Source: Shinisaurus crocodilurus (taxonomy: Eukaryota; Chordata; Lepidosauria; Squamata; Shinisauridae). Taken from it: a stretch of DNA of 64,000 nucleotides. This document shows, piece by piece, positions 9,999 through 21,183 of this stretch. A model generated the notes under the pieces. It was given only the letters and a program-made list of their open reading frames with translations, searched no databases and was not told the origin of the DNA. Position 1 is the first letter of the stretch. Each line of letters starts with the position of its first letter. The stretch covers positions 257,473,921 to 257,537,920 of the forward strand of contig CM037878.1 of the NCBI GenBank assembly GCA_021292165.1, in the 5' to 3' direction. Position numbers and translations under genes: made by a program.

Positions 9999-10320
9999 TG
10001 ATATCAGGTGATAGAGAAGGATCCAGGCAGAGAGGATTTCATGCTACAGAGCTTGTGCATGAAAAGAATCTCAAGTATTCAACTATAACTGAAAGAACAA
10101 CAGCAAGGGGGGTGGAGAGCATTCCATTTAAAAAGAGAGGCAGTGAAAATGCCCTAGAGCACACATATTTATAACAAACCAGCTGGTGTATCGAACAGAT
10201 CATTTCATCTGGCCTGGAATGGAGTGAATAAATAGGACCAGACTTCTAACCTGTACATAAATTCTTCCTACTAACTTGATGCATGCAGAACAAACCGATC
10301 AAGGTTTATCTATCTTCTAC
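9999..10320 (+). repeat. Left arm of a large inverted repeat
   Basis: Core 10073-10320 is the reverse complement of 11002-11257 with few differences (for example TTTAAAAAGAGAGG versus TTTAAAGAGAGAGG). Weaker pairing extends outward to ATCAGGTGAT at 10002-10011, with about 45 extra bases in this arm. Confidence 0.85.
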
Positions 10321-10715
10321 AGCATATATGCCATATCCCTGCATGCAGTAAGCACAACAATGTGTAAATCCTGAATTTATTTCTGGCACCAACGCAGTTA
10401 TAGGAATTGTCTTATACCATTTTTGTTAACACTTGAGGTTATGCGTAATGATGTGGGCTTCCCCAGAAAATTTCTAATTGGAAAACTTTCCTACATAAAC
10501 TGGCCTAATTTGCATATGGTCATTAGCATCAGAAATTTTTCAGTTTGTGTTGGAAAATTTTCTGATGCCCTAAAGAGTGATTTAATTTAGCATGTTTATT
10601 TTACTTGTATTTTGTAAACAATAAAGCTTAAAAAGTACCAATAGTATGTACATCCCTTACATTGTTTAAATGAAAGAAAAAAGCAAAGGTATTGAAAACT
10701 GTTGACACACTAATT

Positions 10716-10840
10716 CAGCCTTTCCCAACCTGGTGCCTGCCAGATGTGTTGGACTACAACTCCCAGCAACACCATGCTGGCTGGGGATGCTGAGAGTTGT
10801 AGTCCAACACATCCGGAGAGCGCAAGGCTGGGGAAGGCTG
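10716..10840. mobile_element. Hairpin MITE, hAT-like (inside inverted-repeat spacer)
   Basis: Ends CAGCCTTTCCCAACC and GGGGAAGGCTG are inverted. Inner arms are TGTTGGACTACAACTCCCAGC and its complement. Flanks CACTAATT (10708-10715) and CATTAATT (10841-10848) agree at 7 of 8 positions, as expected for a hAT-type 8-bp duplication. Confidence 0.75.
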
Positions 10841-11001
10841 CATTAATTCATTTTAGTAACCCAAAGAACGGTGCAGGATATGCTGACAACCAGTCATCTC
10901 TTTCAACAAGAGTTCAACACTCTTCCACTAAGGTTGTTTGGGCACCTTTGGCTTCTCTTTCACTATTTATTAGTTCCACTTCTCACTGTGACATATGTGT
11001 T

Positions 11002-11283
11002 GTAGAAGATAGATAAACCTTGATCGGTTTGTTCTGCATGCATCAAGTTAGTAGGAAGAACCCATGTACAGGTTAGAAGTCTGGTCCTATTTACCGGTAT
11101 TCACTCCATTCCTGGCCAGATGAAATGATCTGTTCGATATACCAGCTGGTTTGCTATAATTATGTATGCTCTAGGGCATTTTCACTGCCTCTCTCTTTAA
11201 ATGGAATGCTCTCCACCCCTCTTGCTGTTGTTCTTTCAGTTATAGTTGAATACTTACATACTTGCTAGGGATCATCACCTGAA
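11002..11283 (-). repeat. Right arm of a large inverted repeat
   Basis: Mirror of 9999-10320, separated from it by a 681-bp spacer. The outer extension ends with ATCATCACCTGA, pairing with TCAGGTGAT in the left arm. Confidence 0.85.
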
Positions 11284-13290
11284 AAATATTAATTACAACT
11301 TTGAACCTGTCAAGCTTGTGTAATACTCTATTTGCAATTGGCATCCATTCATTATTACTAGCAAACTTATGAAATGAAAAATTTTCTGTGGAAAAAAGGA
11401 AAGACTGGAAAATTTTCTTGTAAATTTTCCATATTGGGATTTTTTTTCACAACTGGCTCTGTTTACTTTTTCAGCTCCTTCAAAGGAAAATATCAGCTGG
11501 GAGCGAGCGGCGAGGGGTGATTTTTGGCAGGAAACTGGTGTGAAGGCCCTCCCTCCGTATCAGGAACTCAAGTTGTGTTGGAGCCCTGTGTGCTTAAAGT
11601 AATACAATATGTAATTTGGCCTCCAAAGAGGAAAATGCATAAGGTACAGGGAGGAGGGAGTAATTTCTCCTGTCTCCCCTTTGATTGCTTGGAGGAGAAA
11701 GAAAGCTGAGGCTTTTGCTCTGTTGCATTCAATTGGAGAAGGGAAGTCTTGTGGGAATGAATACATATGCCTCAATATTGGTATCCAAGACAATTTGTAC
11801 ATGCTGTGCAGCTGTTGATGGAGAGCATGCATGCTTACAGGGGTTCCCCTCCCCCTCATGCCCCCCCCAACCTGAACACTGGCAATGTAGCCTCAGATCA
11901 CAAAAAGATTTCCACCTCTCTGGGTTAAAGAGTGGTCATTAAAATTGCTTGTCTGAAATTCTGCTTTCTTACATTTCCACAATTGCCCCATTTCTTCTTA
12001 GCCATCTCTCCCTGTTCCATAAGAGTGACTGTAATATTTCTCTATGAATTTTCTTGAACACCCATGTTTTGGTACTAAATAAAGTATTCAGTTGCAGTAT
12101 TCTTGTAGAGCACAGGTCTTCAACCAATACCTTGTGATCTGTAATAGGATGCAAGCATATCAAAGGAGGATAGCAAGAGCTAAAGATTTTCATTTTCTCT
12201 CCAGAAAATGACAAAGACTAACCGGGAAAGGGAAGAAGAAGAGAGAGAAATTGTAAAGAGAGAGAGAAAGAATACAGAAGTATAAATATGCAAAAATTGT
12301 TAAAAAGTAAAGAGTTTTCCACATTGCAGGGCAAGGTTCATTTATTTTATTTAAATTTATCTATTTAAAATTATTTCTAGTCTGCCTTTAAGGGTGGAAC
12401 TCTTAAGGGTAAAGGTGTGTTCTGTATTTGGAATAGTTGAAGGCCTCTTTCTTGAGGAAGGCATCTTCCTTGAGGAAGGCCTCAGAGGTATCAAACATTG
12501 GAACAGTATTTTCTTTACAGGCAGCACCATCTAATGTGGCTGCCTGTAACCTTCTGAACTCAGAGGATTACGGGCATACAATTGAGGATGGAAAGAGTGC
12601 AGAGGCGAAGATCACCTCTGTGCTTCTCCCGCCCCACAAATCACTTAGACAGCTGATTTGGGCCTCTACTTACCTCGTATCTTGGTGGAGCCTCACTCCT
12701 CCATTCCCACCAGAACATCTCCCAATGCCGGTTCTGAAGTCGGTCTTACAACTTTGCAGTCACAGTCGGCGTGGAAAGAATTGCGCCAGCTGTGAGGGCA
12801 GAGGGAGGGCCCTCCGAGGTCGAAGTTCCAGGTCCTATGGCCATCTAGACAGTGTCTAGCGGCAATAGGATTGCACCCTAAGGGCCCTAATACAAGTAAC
12901 TACATTTTGTAGGAATGAGGTGTATTACATGAGCTTCCACAAAAGCCAACAGGAAGCAAAATTAATTAACAATATCACCCAGTTTTCTGTTAGTCAATGC
13001 ATAAGTTCATACAACCGTCAGGCACCCCTTTTGGGGGGGGGGGGGATATTATTTTTAAAAGCATGTCCCTTGTTCCCAGTTCATCAGAAAATTACTGCCA
13101 TCACTTCCTTAAGATAGATCAGCTCTATAAATATTCTGGACAGCTGTATTCTTTGAGGTTTCCTCTTAAAACCTTAAACTGGCACTCTCAATTAGCTGTG
13201 TTCATACACCGGGCTACGCCAACCAGGGTTACCAGAACCAAGAGAGGAAGCAGAAAGAAAGAACAATGTGTTTTGTGGAACACTATAAAG
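11284..13290. other. Intergenic DNA, no gene seen
   Basis: Unclassified sequence. 12444-12490 has a small imperfect tandem repeat (TTGAGGAAGGC twice with variants). 12868-12880 ends with the GATTGCACCCTAAG terminus of the small MITE family. A G run is at 13033-13044. Frames here lack recognisable domains. Confidence 0.4.
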
Positions 13291-13291
13291 A

Positions 13292-13400
13292 TGACTAGGA
13301 GTCTTGTGGCACCTGAAAGACAATTTATTCTGGCATAAGCTTACGTGTACTATGCCAGAATAAATTTGTTAGCCTTTAAGGTGCCACAAGACTCTTTGTT
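13292..13400. repeat. Palindromic interspersed repeat (GAGTCTTGTGGCACC family)
   Basis: AGGAGTCTTGTGGCACCTGA at 13296 pairs with AAGGTGCCACAAGACTCT at about 13377-13395. The loop-proximal arms TTTATTCTGGCATAAG and TATGCCAGAATAAA also pair. A decayed relative lies near 60226-60300 (GGGTGCCACCAGACCCTCTTGAG). Confidence 0.65.
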
Positions 13401-13779
13401 GCTTTTTCTTCAATAGGCTAACATGGCTCTCCTCTGGAAACTATAAAGATAACATCTTTTTTAAAGTAAAAACCACGCATTAAACAACAGTGAACATTTG
13501 GCAACTCTCCCTCCTTTTACCTGGGCATTTTAGAACCACATTCACCACCACTACCCAACAACAGGATACAGATTTCCTTGCTAGAATATACTCTAAGGCG
13601 CAATCCTGTGCATGTTTAGACAGAAAAAAGTCCTACAACCCCCAGCATGCCCCAGCCAGATAGCTCGGTTAAGCAACTGGGCTCTTACCAAGTCCCCATT
13701 TATTTCAATAGTTAGTCATATTTACACATGTTCAATTGAAAAGCACCAGGCCACAGTATTTGTACAGTATTGAAAAGCA

Positions 13780-14060
13780 CCAGGCCACAGTATTTACCTA
13801 AACCTGTTTACTCAGAACCAAATCCCACTGATTTCAGTGAAGTTTGCTTCCAGGTAAGCAAGTATAAAATTGTTCCCGTGCAACACAATCCTATGCAAGA
13901 CTACTCAAAAGTAAGTCCCATCATGTTCAATAAGATTTGCTCCCATGTATACGTGCATACACAATGCAATCCTCTACATGTCTACTCAGAAGTGATTCTC
14001 ACTGAGTTCAATGGGGCTTCCTCCTCGGTAAGTGATAGGATTGTGCAGCCGTAATCGTCT
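13780..14060. repeat. Three tandem copies of the CAATCCTAT/GTAAGT MITE
   Basis: Successive diverged copies at about 13790-13875, 13885-13960 and 13970-14052. Each has CAATCCTAYRC..ACTACTCARAAGT at one side and ATTTCAGTG/GTTCAATRRG with a CCAGGTAAG-type or CGGTAAGTG word at the other. Dispersed relatives are at 14983-15050, 19319-19411, 19430-19516, 45745-45834, 59521-59594 and 60314-60400. Confidence 0.65.
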
Positions 14061-14348
14061 AACAGCCGGATCCTATCCATATTTACTCCGAAGTAAGTCT
14101 CTCCATATTCGGGGTTACTCTCAAACGAGCGTGCAACGCGCAGGGCTGCTGCAATCCTATATCTGCGAGTGAGGTCCATCGACTGCAGTGGGACTTCCTT
14201 CCGAGCAGAACATTCATAAGCACCGGCGGCACCAGAGCATCACCGCCCCGCTCCCACGGGTGCCACACGGTCCTGGAGGCAAGCGCCTCAAGAACCGACT
14301 AGCCGCCGCCCCAATTCCCAAGCCTCTTCCTCGCCGACCTGCACTTAC

Positions 14349-14512
14349 GCGTTGCTCGGCCAAGTTCCTCTTCCCTGGACTTCCCCTTCTCCTCAGGACT
14401 CGGGTATCAACCCAAATCCCCCGCCAACCACGGAGACGAGGACGGATCGGCCGCCTCTACCAACCACAGAGAGTCCTCCCGGCAGCTAGAGCGTCACCGG
14501 TCTTGGCAGCGC
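14349..14512 (-). other. Possible noncoding first exon of a minus-strand gene
   Basis: On the minus strand the sequence GAGCAACGC is followed by GTAAGTGCAGG, a near-perfect splice donor with the exon ending at 14349. The exon body has no ATG, so it would be 5' UTR. It lies just downstream (minus sense) of the X-box-like motif and within the CpG-rich region. The transcription start is unknown and set arbitrarily near 14512. No downstream coding exon was recognised between 1 and 14 kb, where most sequence is repeat. Confidence 0.35.
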
Positions 14513-14518
14513 TCTACG

Positions 14519-14531
14519 GTTGCTTAGTAAC
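14519..14531. promoter_or_regulatory. X-box-like motif (RFX site)
   Basis: GTTGCTTAGTAAC fits the imperfect-palindrome X-box bound by RFX factors (GTTGCC/T half, short centre, AGTAAC half). RFX sites near start sites are a known feature of ciliary and some housekeeping genes. Function here is inferred only from the motif and its CpG-rich setting. Confidence 0.45.
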
Positions 14532-15129
14532 GAGACCAGGGACCAGATAACCCTTCGTGGCCCGCGGCATTCTTGTCACGAGCCAGCCTTCGTTTTCCCA
14601 GTCTCGTTCATTTGCGGTTCCCTGCAAAAGTCTTATGCTTCGTATACACATGATCACACCATTTCCTTATTCCCCCACCCTGTGATATCGTTCAAGTACC
14701 CGCCCTTGTTTCTGTGCTCACAACCACGAATGCGAATTAGAACCGCTACTGCAGGCATCCATTAAAACACAAACACATAAACAGCATTCGCCGGAGTGGT
14801 TAAGGTGCATAGAGGGTTTCCTCTCTTTTTTCTGGAGCGACTTTAGTGCCCTTAAGAGCAGCACGACCGGTAGAGGTGCCATATGCACTTTCCTTGCACG
14901 GAGATGCGGTGATGGTAAAGCATTACCTGTTGAATTTCTTCCTGCACAGCAGCTGTTAAAGGTCCGGGTAGCTGTAACTAAGGCTGCAATCCCATGCACT
15001 TACCTCGGAATAAATCCCATTTAACTCAGTAGACTTCTAAGTAAGTCTCAGGTTCTGGGTTCTGCTTCCTGCTACAAGGCAGAATTCAACTCAGTAGACT
15101 TGCTCCTGAGTAAGTGAGTCTCAGGTTCT

Positions 15130-15798
15130 GCTTTCTGCTACAAGGCAGAATTCACCACTCTGAGCTCCCATGCAAGTGTGCAGGCGCCTTTCACTCCCAT
15201 TTGTTTTTACAGAGGAGCTTTGTTATAAAGAAATACACAAATTATGACAGTATATATGTTGTACTTACCACATAATGCACCATCACTGAGCAGGGAAGGG
15301 CTTTTCAGCAGCCTCCACCTTTGGGGCCTTAATGTTTAAATCAATCCTCAGAAGTGGCACATCAAGCTATAGAATTATATCACTATTTCCACCACCCCCT
15401 TTTTTTAAAACTGCATGCAGCAGCTTACTACCACCTTGTGGTCATCCTTTCATCCCAGCAAAAACATTACCAAACCATAAACAACCATGATCTGTCATTT
15501 CTTCTCCAACAGAATTATCACATGCCTGACTTTAGCTTAGCCACTAACATAATTCAAATAATAGTGGAGAAATGTTTTCTCTCAGTGCAGTAACTTGTCA
15601 CATAAAAAAGTTGTGTTCACTATGGCTTTTCCAGATAAATTGATGCTAACCCAAACAATTGGGAATGTGGAAACTTTTTCCCATTAAGGCTGTCTGCTCC
15701 AGATTGGGTTGCTAGGTTACAATCAGGAAGACACTATTGTCTCTTTAACAGTTCCTTGGAGTCACAAATAAGGGTGCTGCTGAGATGAAAACCTATTT
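15130..15798. other. Intergenic DNA, no gene seen
   Basis: 15014-15150 carries a direct duplication around AAGTCTCAGGTTCTG..TTCTGCTACAAGGCAGAATTCA. The remainder is unclassified and AT-rich. Confidence 0.4.
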
Positions 15799-15899
15799 GG
15801 GCACAATCCTATGCATGTTTAGACAGAAAAAATCCTACAATTCCCAGCATTCCGAATTGTAGGACTTCTTTCTGTCTGAACATGCATAGGATTGTACCC
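15799..15899. mobile_element. Small palindromic MITE (GGGCACAATCCTATGC family)
   Basis: Inverted ends GGGCACAATCCTATGCATG and CATGCATAGGATTGTACCC, with inner arms TTTAGACAGAAA and CTACAATTCCCA also inverted. Other copies are at 20227-20364 and 61670-61770. Left-arm or right-arm remnants lie near 13598 and 63500. Confidence 0.75.
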
Positions 15900-17345
15900 T
15901 TAATCTCCAGGAAGTTTTTCTTACTTCTATTTGCATTGACTAGTCCTCAAAGCACTAACTTCCTTGCACATATATTATGGTTTTCTGTTATTATATTTGG
16001 AAGACAATATTAAAGTCAAAGTTACTCCTCATCCCCAGCAAATGGAACTTTTCCCTATTGCCTTCTCTGCCCATTCCCTGCAGTAGTGCAGTCCTACAAA
16101 TTATAACAGTTTCCCAATGATACATCACCAGTTGCCTCTCTCATGCTACTTATGCCACATGTGAAATTTGTTAATTAAAGACATACATGTACATTCTTGC
16201 TAACCAAAGTTATTGTTTTTTAATAATTGCATCACAGACCAATTTAAGCAGAAATTGACTTAAGCTTCATGGCTATATTTGCCAAAACCAACCAGGGTTG
16301 TGCTTGGTAGAAGAGATTCCAGTTTGTGGGGGTTTCTTCTATCTTTCAACATCTGGAAAACAGTGCTTCCTGTAAGGTACTTTAAGAGGAACCACATCAT
16401 GTCTGTTTCCATACAACAGGCATTTTAAATATATACCACATTTGTAGTATGTTTGACATGGTGATAGCATGGATCAAATGGGAATAAAAGGATAAGGGCC
16501 AAGGCTCTAAGGAGATGTCAGGAGACTCCAGACTCAGCTGATGTGAGGATTCAGATCTGAGACTCAAAGTGCCCCAGCTTAGATCTATTTGGATTGTACC
16601 CAAAATCAAATATATGATGTTAAAAATCAAACACTAGGTGGTGCTAACAAACTGATTGATATAATAATTTCCCATAAATCTACAGTTTAGGTTATCTCCT
16701 AAATCTGAGGTGAATTTCAATAGACCTGTTTAAGTGAAACATTTGTAGAAATGTTGGGGGAAGGTAAAAGAATTTCAATCACATCAGTGGAATTTCTCAG
16801 GGGAATTTCATACATATCTACTGATTAATCCTAATGTGTTTCTTATCAAAATTAACATTTTAAGTTCAAATTTGACACCTACATTAGATAGCATATTCTC
16901 AAACATTTCCCAAAATTAAAACATTGTGGTAAAAAGAAAATCAAGCTCTTCATTTTGTCATCCCTTCCCCATATAAGTGAACAACTGTGTATATAAAAAG
17001 TAAATCTGTGATCTGTATTACATATATTAGAAAGTGCTATAAAATTATTGTTAAGAATAATAATTCCCAGTCAATAGTACTCCAAAACATTATTTCGAAG
17101 TAAAGATCCATGAAAGTATATGTGAGAGTGGTGTGAGGGTGATAGCACAATCACTGTTCATACGTTTAATTTAAATTTTTGTGATTGATACTACTGGAGT
17201 TTAATAACTGGAGTTGCATAATAGTGCACTCAGTCCCCAACCACCTTAAAAATTAAATTTAATCCAAGGAATAAGAATATTTTAAAAGGGCACAAATATG
17301 AGCAAATAGTTTTGTCATTTACTACTAATGATTCAAAACGGTGAT
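15900..17345. other. Intergenic DNA, no gene seen
   Basis: AT-rich, no recognised repeat or coding signature. The longest frames are short and lack domain-like composition. Confidence 0.4.
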
Positions 17346-17577
17346 GATTTATTTATTTATTATATTTATACCCCGCCTTTTTTCCTGCAAGGAACCCAAG
17401 GCAGCTTACATAATCCTCCTCCTCCTCTCCCTTTTATCCTCACAACAACCCTGTGAGGTAGGTTAGGCTGAGAGTCAGTGACTGGCCTAAAGTCACCCAG
17501 TGGGTTTCATGGCCAAGCGGAGACTAGAACACGGATCTCCAGAGTCCCAGCCCAAGACTCTCACCACTACGCCACAC
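17346..17577 (-). repeat. Sauria SINE copy 3
   Basis: Reverse-strand copy. Tail ATTTATTTATTTATTATATTTATACC, core CAACCCTGTGAGGTAGG, head AGAGTCTTGGGCTGGGACT on the minus strand. The outermost 5' bases have been replaced by a CA run (17573-17584). Confidence 0.9.
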
Positions 17578-18164
17578 ACACACATGCAACAGCATTCTAT
17601 ACAGAATGTGTGATATCAGGGGGATCACTGAATTTCCTCATGCACACATATACAAATCATGCATTCAGAGCTATGAACATGTGTGTTATAGATTTCTTAT
17701 CAGAGTTCTGTAAGTTGCCCTGAGGCTGTACCTCTTAAGGCTTGACAAAGACTGTTGACAGCTTGTAATATTCAGGTGATGTCCCTCAGTGGGAGTTAAG
17801 ATGGCCCATAAAAGGCATGGGAGATGCCTCATCTTTATTTTCCCACACTAGCCCATGGGACAGGACAAGCCAGATGCCTGTGTAAAAGAAAATGAAAGGA
17901 CACAACTGCCATTTGGAGTGTCCCAATGGTGTACCTCCCCCTATGCTCCACCTGTACATTTGGAAATAAATGCAACTATTTCAGAATTCCAATAAGCCTC
18001 CAGTGACCTCATTCCAAAGGAAACCAACTCTGGGTAAATGCTGTACCCCAGAAACGTCTCACCACTCAAACAGTGGGATCCACATAACACTGGTTAGGGT
18101 GAGCATAACACATGATAACCCTTCAACTGAAGTGTAACCTGATAAGGAAACTATTGGACTGTTA

Positions 18165-18202
18165 AAAAAAAAAAAAAAGGAAAGAAAGAAAGAAAGAAAG
18201 AA
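18165..18202. repeat. A-rich / (GAAA)n microsatellite
   Basis: A run of A followed by GGAAAGAAAGAAAGAAAGAAAG. Confidence 0.8.
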
Positions 18203-18994
18203 GTCGGTAACAACTACATACAGCTCAGTGCTGCCAGGTTTTTGATGGTTCTTGGGCAAGACACCCTAATCTGGGACACCCTCAATGGGCCCCTCCCTCA
18301 GTGGGCGCTTTCATGGGTCACACCAACCCATCATGGTGATTTGCCATGGTGGGTAGGTTGTTCCACTGAGGTACCCACGATGAGCCCGGCAGACCATTGG
18401 GTTCATCATGGGTACTTCGCTCCCTCCCCCTCATTCCTCCAGGCAGTATCCCAGGGGACACCACAGGAGCAACAAGTCCCCTCTCCCTCCCTTCCCCCCA
18501 TCTCCACCACCACCACCCCCGAATCCCTGTTTGGGCAGCCATGAGCTGCCCCTTCAAAGTGCCACTGCAGCATCTTAGAGGGGCTCCTCATGGCTGTTCA
18601 GTTTGTTTGTTTTTTAATCTCAGGGATCTCAAGGAATTTGACTCAGAAGTATGTCCCAGTACAAATCCACCCAATTCCTGCGCAAACCCCACATTTTAAA
18701 GGGACCCCGAGGTCTGACAGTCAACTGTCAGTAAACTGTAAAACTCAGGGGAAAGAGAGCAAGGGGAAGTCCTGTTACACAAGTGGACATCCACTTGCAT
18801 GATGTTGGATGTGGCCCAGTGTTTTTTGTAAAATTCTTAGTGCCTCATCATAACTTATGCTGGTATTTTGTTTTTATAATTTTATACATTGTTCTGGGCT
18901 TCTATACATTCCGTAGGGTATAACTTTAAAAAAAAGAGAGCTGATTAATATCTGGTGTGTGGCTATTGCACGGTAAACAGTGTAACATCATTTC

Positions 18995-19304
18995 ATTGTT
19001 TTTCTGACATTTATTGTACCAGTGACTTGGCAGGCAATTGCTGACATTACACAGATGTGGAATTCATATCATTACAAATTTCAGAACACTTTATTTCTTT
19101 CATAGTCATCAGATGCTCTAAGAATGTTGGCTCTGTCCTTCACCAAACTATGTTTCCTTTGCTTTATGATACTTGAAAACATTATAAAATATATACAAGA
19201 AACAGAGAGAATTGCCAAAATCAGAAAGTGAAGTTTTCCATCAAGTATATCTTGCCTGTCTTCCTGTTCTAGATCTTTCTTATAATATGTCATATTGTCA
19301 CTGA
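18995..19304 (-). CDS. Candidate terminal exon of an unidentified membrane protein gene
   Basis: Minus-strand frame from about 19304 to a TGA at 19081. An AG just before 19304 (CCCAAGCTCTCAG) could be a splice acceptor. The peptide starts with an acidic, charged stretch (KKDLEQEDRQDILDGK), then a single hydrophobic segment LHFLILAILSVSCIYFIMF, then a basic KQRKHSLVKDR tail ending NKVF. This is the shape of a C-terminal anchor with a short cytosolic tail. An AATAAA (TTTATT at 19010-19015) lies about 65 bases past the stop, and the sequence is not part of any repeat recognised here. I do not recognise the protein family. A MITE lies only about 15 bases upstream of the acceptor, which weakens the splice call. 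A retained pseudogene or chance frame remains possible. Confidence 0.35.
19010..19015 (-). promoter_or_regulatory. AATAAA poly(A) signal for the candidate exon
   Basis: AATAAA on the minus strand, about 65 bases after the TGA at 19081. The spacing is normal for a short 3' UTR. Confidence 0.35.
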
Positions 19305-19318
19305 CTGAGAGCTTGGGA

Positions 19319-19516
19319 GTGCAATCCTACACACTTCTACTTAGAAAGAAGTCCCATTGAGTTCAACAGGGTTCATTACTCTCAGGTAAGTGGGCACATG
19401 ATTGCCACCTCAGAGTAATCAATTTACATTGCAATCCTATACATGTCTACTCAGAAGTAAGTCTCAATTAGTTCAATGGGGCTTACTTCCAGGAAAGTGA
19501 ATATAGGATTACAGCC
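19319..19516. repeat. Two adjacent CAATCCTAT/GTAAGT MITEs
   Basis: Copies at 19319-19411 and 19430-19516. The first contains CTCAGGTAAGTGG, a consensus 5' splice-site word. Both have GTTCAAYRGGG in the middle and end with an ATTGCCACC- or ATTACAGCC-type terminus. Confidence 0.7.
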
Positions 19517-20226
19517 TTAAACCATCAGCAGTTTATACCAAATTAGTAACCGTGGCTCAAGATTACTTATGAAAGCTGCACCGGTTCAGCAAATGTACTT
19601 TCGCCAGTTCATATAATGTGCTGAATGTTTGGTTTATTTAAAGCCCGTTTCCATCTTATTGAGTCCGAAATATAATATTCATGTTTACTGCCAATTTGTC
19701 AATAACATTTTGTCACTTCATAATTCACAACTTAATGTGTTTTGCCAATAACTAATCCTTCTCTGCCTACCAGCTTAATCCAATAATATTGTTTTTAATT
19801 TATTTATCTCAACAGCTCCCTAAAGTAGAAGCAAGGAACAACCACAGTAGCATTCATAAGCCTCACATATTCACCATCACAAAACTGTCTGTAGTCAAAG
19901 ATCCATGCAGAACATTGGACTCATCAGATATGTGGACAAAAAGGTGCATTGTTTCCGCAAGCTTACACAAAACTGGAGTTAAATGGTGGCACACTGCAAA
20001 TTTGAATTATCATGATTTTGACATTAGGCAGTCTGCACTAGTGCAACATGAGGCAGTACATTACATGGCACCTCCATATTCATTTGCATGTATTTATATG
20101 CATCTGCAGGAGTGGCAAGATGCATCCATCACACATACCTGGCCACCCATAGATTTAACTTCTAGAAACATGGAGGGTGAAACAGAGATGTGCAGCTGTA
20201 GCGATTCACACTAACAAAATGTTCAA

Positions 20227-20364
20227 GGATGCAATCCTATGCATGTATAGACAGAAAAAAAAGTCCTACAATTCCCAGTATGCCCCAGCCAGCATTGTTA
20301 ACTGAGGGGATGCTGGGAGTTATAGGACATTTTTTCCTGTCTAAATATACATAGGATTGTGCCC
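20227..20364. mobile_element. Small palindromic MITE, full copy
   Basis: GGATGCAATCCTATGCATG at the left pairs with ACATAGGATTGTGCCC at the right. Inner arms AGTCCTACAATTCCCAG and CTGGGAGTTATAGGACA pair as well. Confidence 0.75.
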
Positions 20365-20405
20365 TAAAAGGCATTTCTAAAGAGCAAACTAGGGGCAAAA
20401 TAGAC

Positions 20406-20540
20406 CAGCCTTCCCCAACCAGAATCCCTCCAGATATGTTGGGCTACAATTCCCATCACACCTAGCCAGTGCCTATGCTAATGGGGGATGATGGGATTTG
20501 TAGTCCAACACATCTGGAGGGCACCAGTCTGGGAAGGCTG
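20406..20540. mobile_element. Hairpin MITE, hAT-like
   Basis: Ends CAGCCTTCCCCAACC and GTCTGGGAAGGCTG. Inner arms are ATGTTGGGCTACAATTCCCAT and ATGGGATTTGTAGTCCAACACATC. No clean TSD was found. Confidence 0.65.
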
Positions 20541-20626
20541 CAAGAGCCAGTGATTTACCAGAGATAAGAAAATGGGGTAAATAGGGGTCATTAGAGCATG
20601 TCTTTACTCTTCCTACAAACTCCACA

Positions 20627-20815
20627 GGAGGCTGCACTAGGTCAGACTACTTGTCCATCTAGCCCACTGTTGGCTTGTTTAATCTGACAGCGGCTTTTCA
20701 GGGTCTCAGGCAGAGGTCTTCCCCATCTCCTGCTACTTGAGATCCTTTCAACTGGTGATGCCAAACACTGAACCTGGGACTTTCTGCATGCAAAGTAAGT
20801 GGTCTAGCACAGGAT
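20627..20815 (-). repeat. tRNA-derived SINE (second family), copy 2
   Basis: Same body as 4198-4388: AGGTCAGACTACTTGTCCATCTAGCC at the left and a tRNA-like head on the minus strand at the right (TGCATGCAGAAAGTCCCAGGTTCAGT). Confidence 0.7.
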
Positions 20816-21036
20816 CGACAGACCCTCTAGTGTGAAAACATCATAAGGGGCAGGGCAGGGCAGGGCTGGGTGGGGCGGGGGAGCTACTGAACCAAAACCT
20901 CCTTTTGTAGTGAAAAGTGATTCCATACTGTGTTCTCTGAATTAATGAATGAGAACAGCAGCTGCTGATGCAGGCAATGCCTGGGAATTTATTTCTTCAA
21001 ATAGAGGGTGCAGTCATCTTCACTATAAGTTAAAGA

Positions 21037-21183
21037 CAGGGCTTTTTTTCTGGTGGAACTCACAGGAACTGAGTTCCAGCACCTTTTCTTCTATTAATTG
21101 CATTACAATTTAATCACCATCTACTCCGGAGGAAATGTAATCCAAGAGTTCCGGTACCTTTTTCTCCAGAAAAAAAAGCACTG
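21037..21183. mobile_element. hAT-type MITE with perfect 8-bp TSD
   Basis: Terminal inverted repeats CAGGGCTTTTTTTCTG and CAGAAAAAAAAGCACTG. Target duplication GTTAAAGA at 21029-21036 and 21184-21191 is identical. Inner arms around GGAACT and AGTTCC also pair. Confidence 0.85.

Larger units (their letters stand above)
14090..14560. promoter_or_regulatory. CpG-rich promoter-like region
   Basis: CpG dinucleotides are dense here compared with the surrounding AT-rich DNA (for example CGAGCGTGCAACGCGCAGG, CACCGCCCCGCTCCCACGGG, ACGAGGACGGATCGGCCGCC). There is no strong TATA box. It contains an X-box-like motif at 14519-14531 and a consensus minus-strand splice donor at 14348. This combination suggests the 5' end of a broadly expressed or ciliary host gene on the minus strand. 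Confidence 0.55.

Noticed and set aside
19789..20214. Plus-strand frame of 141 codons
   Set aside because: No domain-like pattern, no splice or promoter context, and nothing recognisable in composition. Probably chance.
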